From DASQTB01 sp035642095 (GTDB lineage Bacteria; Actinomycetota; UBA4738; CALAEC01): a DNA stretch of 37,870 bases. The DNA is taken from contig DASQTB010000155.1 in assembly GCA_035642095.1 (NCBI GenBank), positions 1 through 37,870 on the forward strand, in the 5' to 3' direction. Position numbers and translations under genes: made by a program. This document shows positions 8,331-16,370 of this stretch, one piece after another. The notes beneath the pieces are model-generated. The model did no database searches and had not been told where the DNA came from. It saw only the letters and a list, made by a program, of their open reading frames with translations. How positions within the stretch are numbered: position 1 is the first letter of the stretch; every line of letters begins with the position of its first letter.

Positions 8331-9667
8331 GCGACGTCGAGGCAGCGGCCCGGCCCGCGCCGGAGGGAGAGGCGGCACGGCCGGCCGGGGAGGAAGGCTT
8401 CGTGCTCTTGGGGATCCCGGACGTGAACGGGTCGATCCGAGGGAAGGCCTTCCGGCCGGCGGCCTTCGAGACCGTGCTCCAGCACGGGACGGTCATGACC
8501 GATCTGCTGCTCGGGCTCGACCCGGTCGACACGCCGATCACCGACTACGAACGGTTCGGGATCCGGACCGGTGCCGCCGACCTCCTGGTGCACCCGGACC
8601 CCGAGACCCTGCACGATCTTCGGTGGCGTCCCGGCTGGCGGGTCTGCCTGGGGACACCCAGCTGGCCCGACGGCAGCCCCTGCGAATTCGCCCCTCGGGG
8701 AGTCCTGCAGCGAGTCCTGGAGGATATGGCCGAGATTGGCTACGAGATCCTGGCCGCCTTCGAGTACGAGATCCGACTGCGCGACGCTGAGGGGGGCTGG
8801 CTGTCGAGCGGGATCAGCTACAGCCTGGCCGAGCTGGGGCGCTTCGAGGCCTTCGTGACCGGCCTGGTGCCGGCCCTCGAGGGGCTGGGGGTCGAGCTGG
8901 CGGCGGTGCATACCGAGGCCGGGCCGGGTCTGCTGGAGCTGAATCTGCGGCCACGGCGGGGGCTCGGGGCCGCCGACGACGCCACGCTGGTGAAGTTCGC
9001 CGCCAAGGAGCTGGCGGCGACGTTAGGGCTTCGAGCGAGCTTCCTCGCCAAGACCGTTCCCGGCGAGGAGGGCTCGAGCGGCCACGTCCACCTGTCGTGC
9101 TGGAGCGACGAGCGGAACGCCTTCGCCCCTCCGGATCCGGAGGGGCCACTTCCCCCCCTGGTCGACGCGTCGATCGCCGGCATCATCGACCACCTGGCCG
9201 GGGCCTCGCTGCTGCTCAACCCCACCGTGAACTCGTACAAGCGCCTGGTCCCGGGGTGGTTCGCTCCGGTCAACGCGAGCTGGGGAGTGGAGAACCGATC
9301 CACCGCCGTCCGGGCCATCCGCTCCAACCGTCCGGAGCTGTGCCGGCTCGAGTGCCGGCGGCCCGGCGCCGACGCCAACCCGTATCTGGCCCTGGCCGCG
9401 CTGGTTGCCGCCGCCTCCGACGGGATCCGCCGGGGAGCCCGGCCCCCGCCTCCGGTGGAGGGGGATGCCTACGCGCGCACCGATCTCCCCGAGCTGCCGG
9501 GCTCTCTGGAGACCGCGCTGAGAGCATTCCAGGACGATGAGGTGCTGAGGGAGGCCCTGGGAGAGCGGTTCAGCGAGTACTACGTCACTTCCCGGGCCTG
9601 GGAGCTCAAGGCGTGGCGGGAGACGGTGACCGACTGGGAGCGCGAGCGCTACGAGCGAGCGGTCTAG
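8327..9667 (+). CDS. Glutamine-synthetase-family ligase, divergent second copy
   Basis: 446 residues, ATG overlapping the preceding stop (ATGA). A glutamine synthetase catalytic domain is clear: FEYEI at 145-149, E197 and LLELNL for metals, SSGHVHLS at 250-257, PVNASWGVENRS (314-325) and ADANPYL at 348-354. The first 25 residues are Ala/Pro/Glu-rich and precede the beta-grasp part. It differs clearly from the GS-like protein at 1014: the metal motif reads EYE instead of EFE, and the histidine motif is shorter. It is therefore probably a different amine ligase and not a redundant copy. A weakly resolved junction of 44 bases separates it from lon. Ammonia as substrate cannot be excluded. Confidence 0.87.
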   Translation: MSDVEAAARPAPEGEAARPAGEEGFVLLGIPDVNGSIRGKAFRPAAFETVLQHGTVMTDLLLGLDPVDTPITDYERFGIRTGAADLLVHPDPETLHDLRWRPGWRVCLGTPSWPDGSPCEFAPRGVLQRVLEDMAEIGYEILAAFEYEIRLRDAEGGWLSSGISYSLAELGRFEAFVTGLVPALEGLGVELAAVHTEAGPGLLELNLRPRRGLGAADDATLVKFAAKELAATLGLRASFLAKTVPGEEGSSGHVHLSCWSDERNAFAPPDPEGPLPPLVDASIAGIIDHLAGASLLLNPTVNSYKRLVPGWFAPVNASWGVENRSTAVRAIRSNRPELCRLECRRPGADANPYLALAALVAAASDGIRRGARPPPPVEGDAYARTDLPELPGSLETALRAFQDDEVLREALGERFSEYYVTSRAWELKAWRETVTDWERERYERAV

Positions 9668-9711
9668 GGAGCCGGAATAGCGCCACCCCGATCTCCGTTT
9701 CTCCTGGTGAT

Positions 9712-12054
9712 ATGGCTCCACTCGATACCCTGGCCTTGCCGCTGCTCCCCCTCACCACCGGGGTGGTCCTCCCGGGGATGGTGGTCACGCTCACCCTGGA
9801 GTCGGAGGAGGCCCGCCGGGCCGTGGCCGCGGCGGATGGCACGGATTCGGAGCTACTCCTGGTTCCGAGGGTCGGCCAGCGGTACGCCGGCGTGGGAACC
9901 GTAGCCCGGGTCGAGGATGTCGGCCAGCTCCAGAACGGCATGGAAGCCCTGGTGATCCGGGGCCTCCACCGGGCGGTGGTCGGGGTGGGCGTTCCCGGGA
10001 CCGGCGACGCGACGTGGGTCCAGGTCGAGCCGGTCCTCGATCCGGACCCGCCGTCGCCCCGGGCCGAGGAGCTGGCCCGGGAGTACCGGGCCACGGTGGA
10101 GAACCTGGTCGAGGCCCGGGGCCTGCCCCAGATCGCCGAGTTCCTCCGGGGCATCCGGGAGCCGGGCCAGATCGCGGACGTCTCGGGCTATTCGCCCGAG
10201 CTCACCTTCGAGCAGAAGGTCGAGGTTCTGGAGACGCTCGACGTGGAAGAGCGCCTGGAGAAGGTCCTGGCCTGGGCCAGGGACGCCCTGGCCGAGGAGA
10301 GCCTCAAGGACAAGATCCGGAGCGAGGTCCGGGACGGGATGGAGAAGAGCCAGCGGGAGTTCCTCCTCCGCCAGCAGATGGAGGCCATCAGGAAGGAGCT
10401 GGGCGAGGACTCCGAGGAGAGCGTGGTCGAGGAGTACCGGACGAAGATCGAGAGTTCGGGGATGCCCGAAGCGGTCCGGAAGGAGGCCGAGCGGGAGCTG
10501 GGCCGCCTGGAGCGGATGTCCGAGCAGTCCCCGGAATACGGCTGGATCCGGACCTACCTGGACTGGATGACCGAGCTGCCGTGGGACGTCCGGACCGAGG
10601 ACAACCTGGACATCGCCCAGGCCCGGACGATCCTGGACGAGGATCACACCGGCCTCGAGGACGTGAAGGAGCGGATCATCGAGTACCTGGCCGTCCGCAA
10701 GCTGCGCCAGGAGCGGGGGCTCGGTCCCGAGGGCGGACGGGGGTCGGGGGCCATCCTGACGCTCGTCGGCCCGCCCGGTGTGGGCAAGACCTCGCTGGGC
10801 GAATCCGTGGCCCGGGCCCTGGGCCGGAAGTTCGTCCGCGTGTCGCTGGGCGGCATTCACGACGAGGCCGAGGTCCGGGGCCACCGTCGCACCTACGTCG
10901 GGGCGCTTCCCGGGCGGATCGTCCGCGGCCTGAAGGAGGCCGGGACGAAGAATCCCGTGTTCATGCTGGACGAGATCGACAAGGTCGGCGCGGACTGGCG
11001 AGGCGATCCGTCGAGCGCGCTGCTCGAGGTCCTGGACCCCGCCCAGAATCACACCTTCCGGGACCACTACCTGGAGGTCGACCTCGACCTGTCCGAGGTC
11101 CTGTTCATCGCCACCGGGAACGTGGCCGAGAGCATCCCCGGTCCGCTCCTGGACCGCATGGAGGTCATCCGGCTGGACGGCTACACCGAGGACGAGAAGG
11201 TGGCCATCGCTCGGGTCCACCTGCTCCGCCGGCAGGAGGAGCGGAACGGCCTCCGGCCGGAGGAAGTCGAGATCACCGACGCCGCCCTGCGAATGGTCGT
11301 CGGCGACTACACCCGGGAGGCCGGCGTCCGGAACCTCGAGCGGGAGCTCGGCAAGCTGCTCCGGAAGGTGGCCACCGGGCTGACCTCGGGGAAGGCCACC
11401 GCCCCGGTGACCGTCGACCACGACCGGATCCGCGAGTACCTCGGTCGACAGAAGTTCTTCTTCGAGGCCGCCGAGCGGACCAGCGTCCCCGGCGTGGCGA
11501 CGGGGCTGGCGGTGACCGGAACCGGGGGCGACGTCCTGTTCGTGGAGGCCACCCGGATGGAGGGCGAGGGCGAAGACCTCACCCTCACCGGGCAGCTCGG
11601 CGACGTGATGAAGGAATCGGTCAGGATCGCCCTGAGCTATGTCCGGTCCCACGCCGAGCCCTTGGGGATCGACCCGACCGCCCTTCGAGGGCGGTTCCAC
11701 GTCCACGTCCCCGCGGGCGCGGTGCCCAAGGACGGCCCCTCCGCCGGCGTGGCCATGGTTACGGCGCTGGCCTCGCTGATGGCCGACCGGCCGGTGAAGA
11801 GCACGGTCGGGATGACCGGCGAGGTCACCCTCCAGGGCAGGGTCCTGCCCATCGGCGGGGTGAAGCAGAAGGTGCTGGCCGCTCACCGAGCCGGGCTCAA
11901 GGAGGTCATCCTCCCCAAGCGGAACGAGGGCGACCTGGACGACGTGCCCGACCAGGTGCGGGAGGAGATGACGTTCCACGCGGTGGAGACCATCGACGAC
12001 GTCCTTTTCGTGGCGCTGTCGGAGCTCGCCGCTGAGTCCTCCGAAGCCGCCTGA
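9712..12054 (+). CDS. lon: ATP-dependent Lon protease
   Basis: 780 residues from ATG at 9712, the start that leaves the Lon N-terminal domain (LPLLPLTTGVVLPGM) at the beginning; an in-frame extension to 9613 lies inside the preceding gene. The order is substrate-binding N domain (1-200), coiled-coil linker (200-300), AAA+ module with Walker A GPPGVGKT at 353-360 and FMLDEIDK as Walker B, sensor region ATGNVAESIPGPLLDRME, and the protease domain with catalytic S677 in DGPSAGVAM and K718 in GGVKQK. These positions match the usual Ser-Lys spacing. It is a cytoplasmic hexameric protease removing misfolded and regulatory proteins. Only a weak ribosome site (GGTGAT) precedes the start. It is not obviously linked to the catabolic cluster. 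Confidence 0.96.
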   Translation: MAPLDTLALPLLPLTTGVVLPGMVVTLTLESEEARRAVAAADGTDSELLLVPRVGQRYAGVGTVARVEDVGQLQNGMEALVIRGLHRAVVGVGVPGTGDATWVQVEPVLDPDPPSPRAEELAREYRATVENLVEARGLPQIAEFLRGIREPGQIADVSGYSPELTFEQKVEVLETLDVEERLEKVLAWARDALAEESLKDKIRSEVRDGMEKSQREFLLRQQMEAIRKELGEDSEESVVEEYRTKIESSGMPEAVRKEAERELGRLERMSEQSPEYGWIRTYLDWMTELPWDVRTEDNLDIAQARTILDEDHTGLEDVKERIIEYLAVRKLRQERGLGPEGGRGSGAILTLVGPPGVGKTSLGESVARALGRKFVRVSLGGIHDEAEVRGHRRTYVGALPGRIVRGLKEAGTKNPVFMLDEIDKVGADWRGDPSSALLEVLDPAQNHTFRDHYLEVDLDLSEVLFIATGNVAESIPGPLLDRMEVIRLDGYTEDEKVAIARVHLLRRQEERNGLRPEEVEITDAALRMVVGDYTREAGVRNLERELGKLLRKVATGLTSGKATAPVTVDHDRIREYLGRQKFFFEAAERTSVPGVATGLAVTGTGGDVLFVEATRMEGEGEDLTLTGQLGDVMKESVRIALSYVRSHAEPLGIDPTALRGRFHVHVPAGAVPKDGPSAGVAMVTALASLMADRPVKSTVGMTGEVTLQGRVLPIGGVKQKVLAAHRAGLKEVILPKRNEGDLDDVPDQVREEMTFHAVETIDDVLFVALSELAAESSEAA

Positions 12055-12139
12055 GCTTCCATCCCGCGGATTCCTTCCAGGTTTGCGCCCGGGGGCCCCG
12101 CGGGTGTAGGACGAGGCCACACCTACCTGAGGAGGGACC

Positions 12140-12937
12140 ATGCGCCGGACGGCCGTCCTGCTGTCGCTCATCGGTCTGATCGCCCTGGCCAGCTCGCCGG
12201 CCGGTGCCATCGTGTACGGCCAGCCCGACGGGAACCGGCATCCGAACGTGGGGACGCTGGTTATCGACATCGACGGCGAGAAGTTCAGCATCTGCTCCGG
12301 CACGTTGATCGCCCCCGCAGTCTTCCTGACCGCATCGCATTGCACGGCCTTCCTCGAGCCGGAGTTCGGAACGAACCGGGTCTGGGTCTCATTCGACCCC
12401 GTGTTCGATCCGGAGACCGCCCGGCTCTTCCCCGGAACGGCTCACACGCACCCCGAGTTCGGGTTCTCCGGGCCCGATGGGTTCTCGGATCCGCACGACA
12501 TCGCGGTCGTCGTCCTCGATCAGGCTCCCCGCATCACCCCGGCCCAATTGCCCACGGAGGGGCTGCTGGACCAGCTGAAGGCCAGCGGCGACCTGGACGA
12601 CCAGACGTTCACCGCCGTCGGGTACGGGACCGTCCGGGAGACCCGGACGAAGGCTCACCAGAGCATCCTGGACAACCTGGAGCGGCGGTTCGGCCTCCAG
12701 CACATGAACGCGCTTCGGCCCTTCTGGCTTCAGCTGACCATGAACCAGGCCACGGGGAACGCGGGGACGTGCTTCGGCGACTCGGGCGGTCCTCACTTCC
12801 TGGGCGGAGAGACCTCGAACCTCGTGGTGTCGATCACGGTGACCGGCGATCGGTGGTGCAAGGCGACCGACACCACGTACCGCGTTGACACCGAGTCGGC
12901 CAGGGCGTTCCTGGACGACTTCGTGACGCTGCCCTGA
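12140..12937 (+). CDS. Secreted trypsin-like serine protease (S1 family)
   Basis: 265 residues, ATG after GAGGAGGGACC. A signal peptide (RR, hydrophobic core, SPAGA) probably ends after residue 23, leaving a mature N-terminus IVYG, which mimics the IVGG of activated trypsin. The triad is visible: H67 in TASHC, D120 in PHDIAVVVLD and S215 in TCFGDSGGP, with C52, C68, C211 and C236 available for disulfides. No C-terminal anchor or extra domain is present. It is monocistronic: 85 bases separate it from lon and a strong hairpin follows. If the signal peptidase makes the IVYG end, the enzyme would need no separate zymogen cleavage. Substrates are unknown. Confidence 0.92.
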   Translation: MRRTAVLLSLIGLIALASSPAGAIVYGQPDGNRHPNVGTLVIDIDGEKFSICSGTLIAPAVFLTASHCTAFLEPEFGTNRVWVSFDPVFDPETARLFPGTAHTHPEFGFSGPDGFSDPHDIAVVVLDQAPRITPAQLPTEGLLDQLKASGDLDDQTFTAVGYGTVRETRTKAHQSILDNLERRFGLQHMNALRPFWLQLTMNQATGNAGTCFGDSGGPHFLGGETSNLVVSITVTGDRWCKATDTTYRVDTESARAFLDDFVTLP

Positions 12938-12968
12938 CGGTCCCGCCGGGCGGGTGCCGCCCGCCGTC
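12936..12968. terminator. GC-rich hairpin between convergent genes
   Basis: CGGGCGG (12947-12953) pairs perfectly with CCGCCCG (12957-12963) around a GTG loop, and GACGG (12936-12940) pairs with CCGTC (12964-12968) outside it. It fills the gap between the protease stop and the ArsA-like stop, so it can serve both strands. There is no T-run on either side. Confidence 0.6.
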
Positions 12969-13962
12969 AGTCGAACAGGTCTCGGGAGGCCATCCGGAGG
13001 TCGTCCACGCCCTGAAGCTCGTCGTCGTAGAGGGGGAGGACGGCCCGGACCTGGTCGCCGAACGTCTCCCGGATCTCCCCGAGATAGCCTTTCTGCATCT
13101 CGACCCGATTCCTGACGAACTCAGGGAGCTGGCCGTCCCCGGCCTCGATGACCTGGTTCACGACCACACCCCCCACCGGGATCCCGAACTCCGTGAACCA
13201 CGAGATGAACCGCTTGATCACGGCGATGGGCAGGGCCTCGGGGAGGGTGACGAAGAAGAATGCGGTCTTCTCCGGGTCGGTGAGCAGCTCCTTCGCGTGG
13301 CCGATCCGCTCCTGGAAGTCGACCAGGTACTGCATCAGCGGGTCCTCCTCCTTCTTCTTGGAGAAGGAGAGGAGCTCCCGAAGCGACTGTGCCTCCTCCC
13401 GGGACTTCATCATCTTGTTGACCCACAGCCCGTAGACCTTCGACATCCCCAAGAGGCGGCGGGCGTTGGCCGTCGGCGCCGTGTCGAACACGTACACGTC
13501 GTACTCATCCTTGAACATCAGCTCGACCATGTTCTCGAACATGGCCGACTCCTCGAACGCCGGGTTCATGGTTGCCGCTTCGACGAACTCGCCGGCCTCC
13601 TTGGAAGAGATCTCGGCGAACTTCAGGAACCACTGGACCTTTTCCTTGATCTCCTTCTTCGACCGCTCGATGGCCTCCTTGGTGTCGATCTCCAGCGCCC
13701 ACAGGTTCTCCACCCCGTTCACCGGGGTGAGTTTGCCGAACACGTCCTGGTCGAGGAGGCCGGACAGGCTATGGACGGGGTTGGTGGAAGCCAGAAGGGT
13801 CCGCCGACCCTGGCCGGCCAGCCACGCCGCGGTGACCCCTGCCATGGTGGTCTTGCCGACGCCACCCTTCCCCCCGAAGAAGACATACTTCATCCCCGGG
13901 TGCCCCTGGAGGAACCCCTCCATCGACGTGGTGATCAGCGTGTCCCGTTCCGCCACGGCCAT
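12967..13962 (-). CDS. ArsA/Get3-family ATPase (A subunit of a pair)
   Basis: 331 residues. A deviant Walker A, GGKGGVGKTT at 30-39, is the mark of the ArsA/Get3/MinD class of SIMIBI ATPases. Switch I reads STNPVHSLS, where ArsA has STDPAHNLS, so the usual aspartate is replaced by asparagine. The signature DTAPTANARRLL closely follows the ArsA DTAPTGHTLRLL. The long charged helix around 180-215 could hold the client or partner. There is no arsenite-binding cysteine cluster and no arsenic gene nearby, so arsenite export is unlikely. It starts one base after the stop of the second ATPase. The two probably work as a heterodimer with the small proteins encoded upstream. Confidence 0.87.
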   Translation of the reverse strand: MAVAERDTLITTSMEGFLQGHPGMKYVFFGGKGGVGKTTMAGVTAAWLAGQGRRTLLASTNPVHSLSGLLDQDVFGKLTPVNGVENLWALEIDTKEAIERSKKEIKEKVQWFLKFAEISSKEAGEFVEAATMNPAFEESAMFENMVELMFKDEYDVYVFDTAPTANARRLLGMSKVYGLWVNKMMKSREEAQSLRELLSFSKKKEEDPLMQYLVDFQERIGHAKELLTDPEKTAFFFVTLPEALPIAVIKRFISWFTEFGIPVGGVVVNQVIEAGDGQLPEFVRNRVEMQKGYLGEIRETFGDQVRAVLPLYDDELQGVDDLRMASRDLFD

Positions 13963-13963
13963 G

Positions 13964-14974
13964 TCAGCCCTCCCCGTACATCCGGGCGGCCACCCGTTCG
14001 ATCATCTCCATCCCGGTGACGTCCCGCTCCATCTCCGGGACCCGGGCCAGGATCTGCTCCCCGAAGGTCTGATCGATCTTGGCCAGATACTTCCGCTGCA
14101 TCTCGATCCGGTTCTTGAGGTACGGCGGCACCTCGCCATCCAGAAGATCCTCCGGGATGACTCGGTTGACCACGTACCCGCCGATGGGGACGTTGAACGC
14201 GGCGAACAGCTCGGCAGCCTTGGCCGTGTCGAGGAGGATCATCTCCTCCGGGATCACCACGAAGAAGAAGGCGGTCTTCTGCCGGTCGGTCAGGATCGAC
14301 GATGCCGTGTTGATCCGGTCCCGGATGAACCGGAGCTCCTCCAGGATCTTGTCCTCCTCGACCTCCTTCTCTCGCCGGACCCGGGCCACCATCTCCTGGT
14401 GCTCCTGCATCTCCTCGCGGAGCTTTGTGATCCGGGTGATCCACTCGTCGTACACCTTGGCCATCGACAGGTAGTACAGCGCGTGACCCAGGGGAACCAG
14501 GTCGTAGATGTAGTAGTCGTAATCGCCCTGGTTGACGATGTCGACCACGGAGTCGAAGATCGCCGACTCCTCCATGGCCGGCTCCGATGAGGCCGCGGCG
14601 ATGTAATCCTCGATCTCCTCCGGGACCTCCTCCATCCCGTACATGTCCCGGATCTTCTGGCGGATCTCGTCCTGGTACTCCTTGATGTGCTGGTCGGCGT
14701 CGATCTCCTGGGCCCACAGGTTGTCACCGACCTTGACCGGTCCCTTGCCGAAGATGTCCTTCTGAAAGATGTCGGACAGGCTGGCCTGGGGATCGACGGA
14801 GAAGACCAGGACCTTGTGGCCCTGCCGAGCCAGCCAATGGCCGGTGGCCGCGGAGAACGTGGTCTTGCCCAGACCGCCCTTCCCTCCGAACATCACGTAC
14901 CGGCGCTCCGGATGGTCTCGGAACGCCTGGGCCAGCGAACCGGCTCCCGTCTGCGGCTGTGTGGCCCGAGCCAT
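13964..14974 (-). CDS. ArsA/Get3-family ATPase, divergent signature (B subunit of a pair)
   Basis: 336 residues from ATG at 14974, which shares one base with the upstream stop (TGATG); the frame upstream lies inside that gene. GGKGGLGKTT occurs at 30-39 and switch I SVDPQASLSD keeps the aspartate. The ArsA signature is degenerate: DLVPLGHALYYL instead of DTAPTGHTLRLL. A charged helical region (about 180-225, rich in Glu/Arg/Lys) is longer than in the partner at 12967, and both share FFFV.. and the NR.EMQ..YL segment near the C-terminus. Complementary deviations (switch I in one, signature in the other) suggest two specialised subunits. The name arsenite ATPase would be misleading. Confidence 0.86.
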   Translation of the reverse strand: MARATQPQTGAGSLAQAFRDHPERRYVMFGGKGGLGKTTFSAATGHWLARQGHKVLVFSVDPQASLSDIFQKDIFGKGPVKVGDNLWAQEIDADQHIKEYQDEIRQKIRDMYGMEEVPEEIEDYIAAASSEPAMEESAIFDSVVDIVNQGDYDYYIYDLVPLGHALYYLSMAKVYDEWITRITKLREEMQEHQEMVARVRREKEVEEDKILEELRFIRDRINTASSILTDRQKTAFFFVVIPEEMILLDTAKAAELFAAFNVPIGGYVVNRVIPEDLLDGEVPPYLKNRIEMQRKYLAKIDQTFGEQILARVPEMERDVTGMEMIERVAARMYGEG

Positions 14975-15282
14975 CAGAACATCGCGTCGGTGACGTCCTT
15001 CTCCCGCAGCATCCTCCGCTTCCACGTGGAGACCTGCGGCACGACGTACGGGAGCAGGCGCATCGAGTAGTAGGGCGGCAGGATCGGCACCCCCAGCATG
15101 TCGCCCATCGTCACCAGGATGAACAGGTGCTCCATGCTGGCCCGGGTCCGAAGGGCGTACCGGGTCATGTCGTGGGCGGCCATCCCGTAGGTGACCTGTT
15201 TGACTTTGCCCATGAACCCCCGGAGACCCTTCGGCTTTTCCTCCCCGTCCGGTTCGCCGGGGCTCGTGGTGTCCTCAGCCAT
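14974..15282 (-). CDS. Small protein of the ArsA-linked pair (paralogue 1)
   Basis: 102 residues; no named family recognised. Charged N-terminus (Glu/Pro/Lys), then an amphipathic to hydrophobic middle (about 50-82) with VTMGDMLGVPILPPYYS and RLLPYVVPQVSTWKRR, and a charged tail ending DAMF. The central segment could be one membrane-associated helix broken by prolines. It is clearly homologous to the 95-residue protein encoded at 15301: both carry VTxGDMxGVPxLPPYYS and RLLPxVVPxVxTWKRR. It overlaps the ATPase start at 14974, so translation is coupled. The constant pairing with Get3-like ATPases suggests a client, receptor or membrane adaptor. Function is unknown. Confidence 0.8.
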   Translation of the reverse strand: MAEDTTSPGEPDGEEKPKGLRGFMGKVKQVTYGMAAHDMTRYALRTRASMEHLFILVTMGDMLGVPILPPYYSMRLLPYVVPQVSTWKRRMLREKDVTDAMF

Positions 15283-15300
15283 CGGTCCTCCTTCCGCCGC

Positions 15301-15588
15301 CTACATCCCGTGCAGGTCGTATTCGTGCTCCTCGTGGAACTCCCGCTCCCGAAGCACCCGGCGCTTCCACGTCTCCACGTGGGGCACAACGAACGGCAGG
15401 AGACGGAGCGAGTAGTAGGGCGGGAGCACCGGCACGCCGATCATGTCGCCCACGGTGACCGCCATGAACAGGGACTCCAGGTTGGCTCGGGCCTCCATGG
15501 CATGCCGGACGAACTCGTAGCCGGTCATCCCGAACACGAACTCGCGAACGGCCGCCACGAGCCCTCGTCGCTCCGCGCCCTCGTCCAT
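15301..15588 (-). CDS. Small protein of the ArsA-linked pair (paralogue 2), first gene of operon
   Basis: 95 residues, ATG with GAGGG upstream. It shares with its neighbour the block VTVGDMIGVPVLPPYYS (45-60) and RLLPFVVPHVETWKRR, plus a preceding GM....FVRHA...RA pattern. It differs at the ends: a short acidic start, and a His/Glu-rich tail (REFHEEHEYDLHGM) that could bind metal. It is the promoter-proximal gene of a four-gene minus operon (two small proteins, two ATPases), matching one small protein per ATPase. The gene at 15665 diverges from it. I know no characterised protein with this motif. Confidence 0.8.
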   Translation of the reverse strand: MDEGAERRGLVAAVREFVFGMTGYEFVRHAMEARANLESLFMAVTVGDMIGVPVLPPYYSLRLLPFVVPHVETWKRRVLREREFHEEHEYDLHGM

Positions 15589-15664
15589 TGGCCCTCATGC
15601 TGAATCTACCCCACGTCGTACCCGCTCCGGGGTCGGACCACGCACCCGGTGTACAGTCGCCGCG

Positions 15665-16321
15665 ATGTCCGACATGCCGGCGACCGGCGTCCTCCTTGTC
15701 CTGCTGTTGGTGGTGGTGATGCTGTGGTTCACCCTGGGGACCCAACGGAACATCAAGCGAGGGAACGAGACGCTGCAGTGGCTGCAGGGCGGCCTGCCCC
15801 ACCTCGGCAGGAGGACCACGATGCGGTGGCTGGGGAGCTCGGCGGTCGTCCTCCGGATCGGCGAGGCCAGAGACCCGTTCCGAGAAGCCGAGGTGGTGGT
15901 GGCCCTCCAGCCCCGGGACCTGCCCGTCCTGTGGGCCTTTTCCCGCCGCCGGGGCCGGCGGGATTTCCTGATCCTTCGTGGCTGGCTCCGGAGGGCGCCC
16001 GCGTACGAGGTCGAGGCCGGCGACGCTCGTGGATGGACCGGAGAGGACCGCCTGAACCGGCTCGACGCCGAGACATGGCGGGAGGCGAGCTGGGGCGAGG
16101 AGCACGTCCGCATGCTCACCAGCGGCGACGCCGAACCAGCCGTCGCCCGGCGGGCTTGGGAGGACCTGGCCGCGGCCTCCGGCGGGGTGTGGCGACTGTC
16201 CGTGCGCCGGGAGCATCCCCACCTGGAGATCCACGTCCTCCCTCCGGGCCCGGACGTCCCGGCCGAGCGCCTGGTCCAGACGTTCCGCGACGTCGGCCGG
16301 GCGGTCACCGGCCGGCGATGA
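15665..16321 (+). CDS. Membrane-anchored protein of unknown function, divergent from the ArsA-like operon
   Basis: 218 residues. One strongly hydrophobic N-terminal helix (about 8-24, GVLLVLLLVVVMLWF) is followed by TQRNIKRGNETLQWLQ and a soluble cytoplasmic part of mixed charge with several tryptophans. No signal cleavage site or catalytic motif is seen. It diverges from the four-gene ATPase operon with 76 bases between starts, so shared regulation is likely, and it may supply a membrane-bound partner to that system. No ribosome site stands out before the ATG. Family not recognised. Confidence 0.72.
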   Translation: MSDMPATGVLLVLLLVVVMLWFTLGTQRNIKRGNETLQWLQGGLPHLGRRTTMRWLGSSAVVLRIGEARDPFREAEVVVALQPRDLPVLWAFSRRRGRRDFLILRGWLRRAPAYEVEAGDARGWTGEDRLNRLDAETWREASWGEEHVRMLTSGDAEPAVARRAWEDLAAASGGVWRLSVRREHPHLEIHVLPPGPDVPAERLVQTFRDVGRAVTGRR

Positions 16322-16323
16322 GC

Positions 16324-16351
16324 GGGGGGGGCCGCGACGAGCGCGACCCCC
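16324..16351. terminator. Hairpin between convergent genes
   Basis: CGCG (16333-16336) pairs with CGCG (16342-16345) around ACGAG, and GGGGG (16326-16330) pairs with CCCCC (16347-16351) across a small internal loop. It lies between the 15665 gene stop and the cstA stop and could act on both strands. No T-run follows. Confidence 0.5.
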
Positions 16352-16370
16352 ACCACTCCTCTCGAAACCG

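Noticed and set aside
9853..12345. Open frame of 830 codons on the minus strand
   Set aside because: Antisense to lon, whose catalytic residues are intact; no family features of its own.
12967..14974. Arsenite efflux ATPases as literal function
   Set aside because: No arsB, arsC, arsR or arsD nearby and no metal-binding cysteines of ArsA; only the fold is shared.
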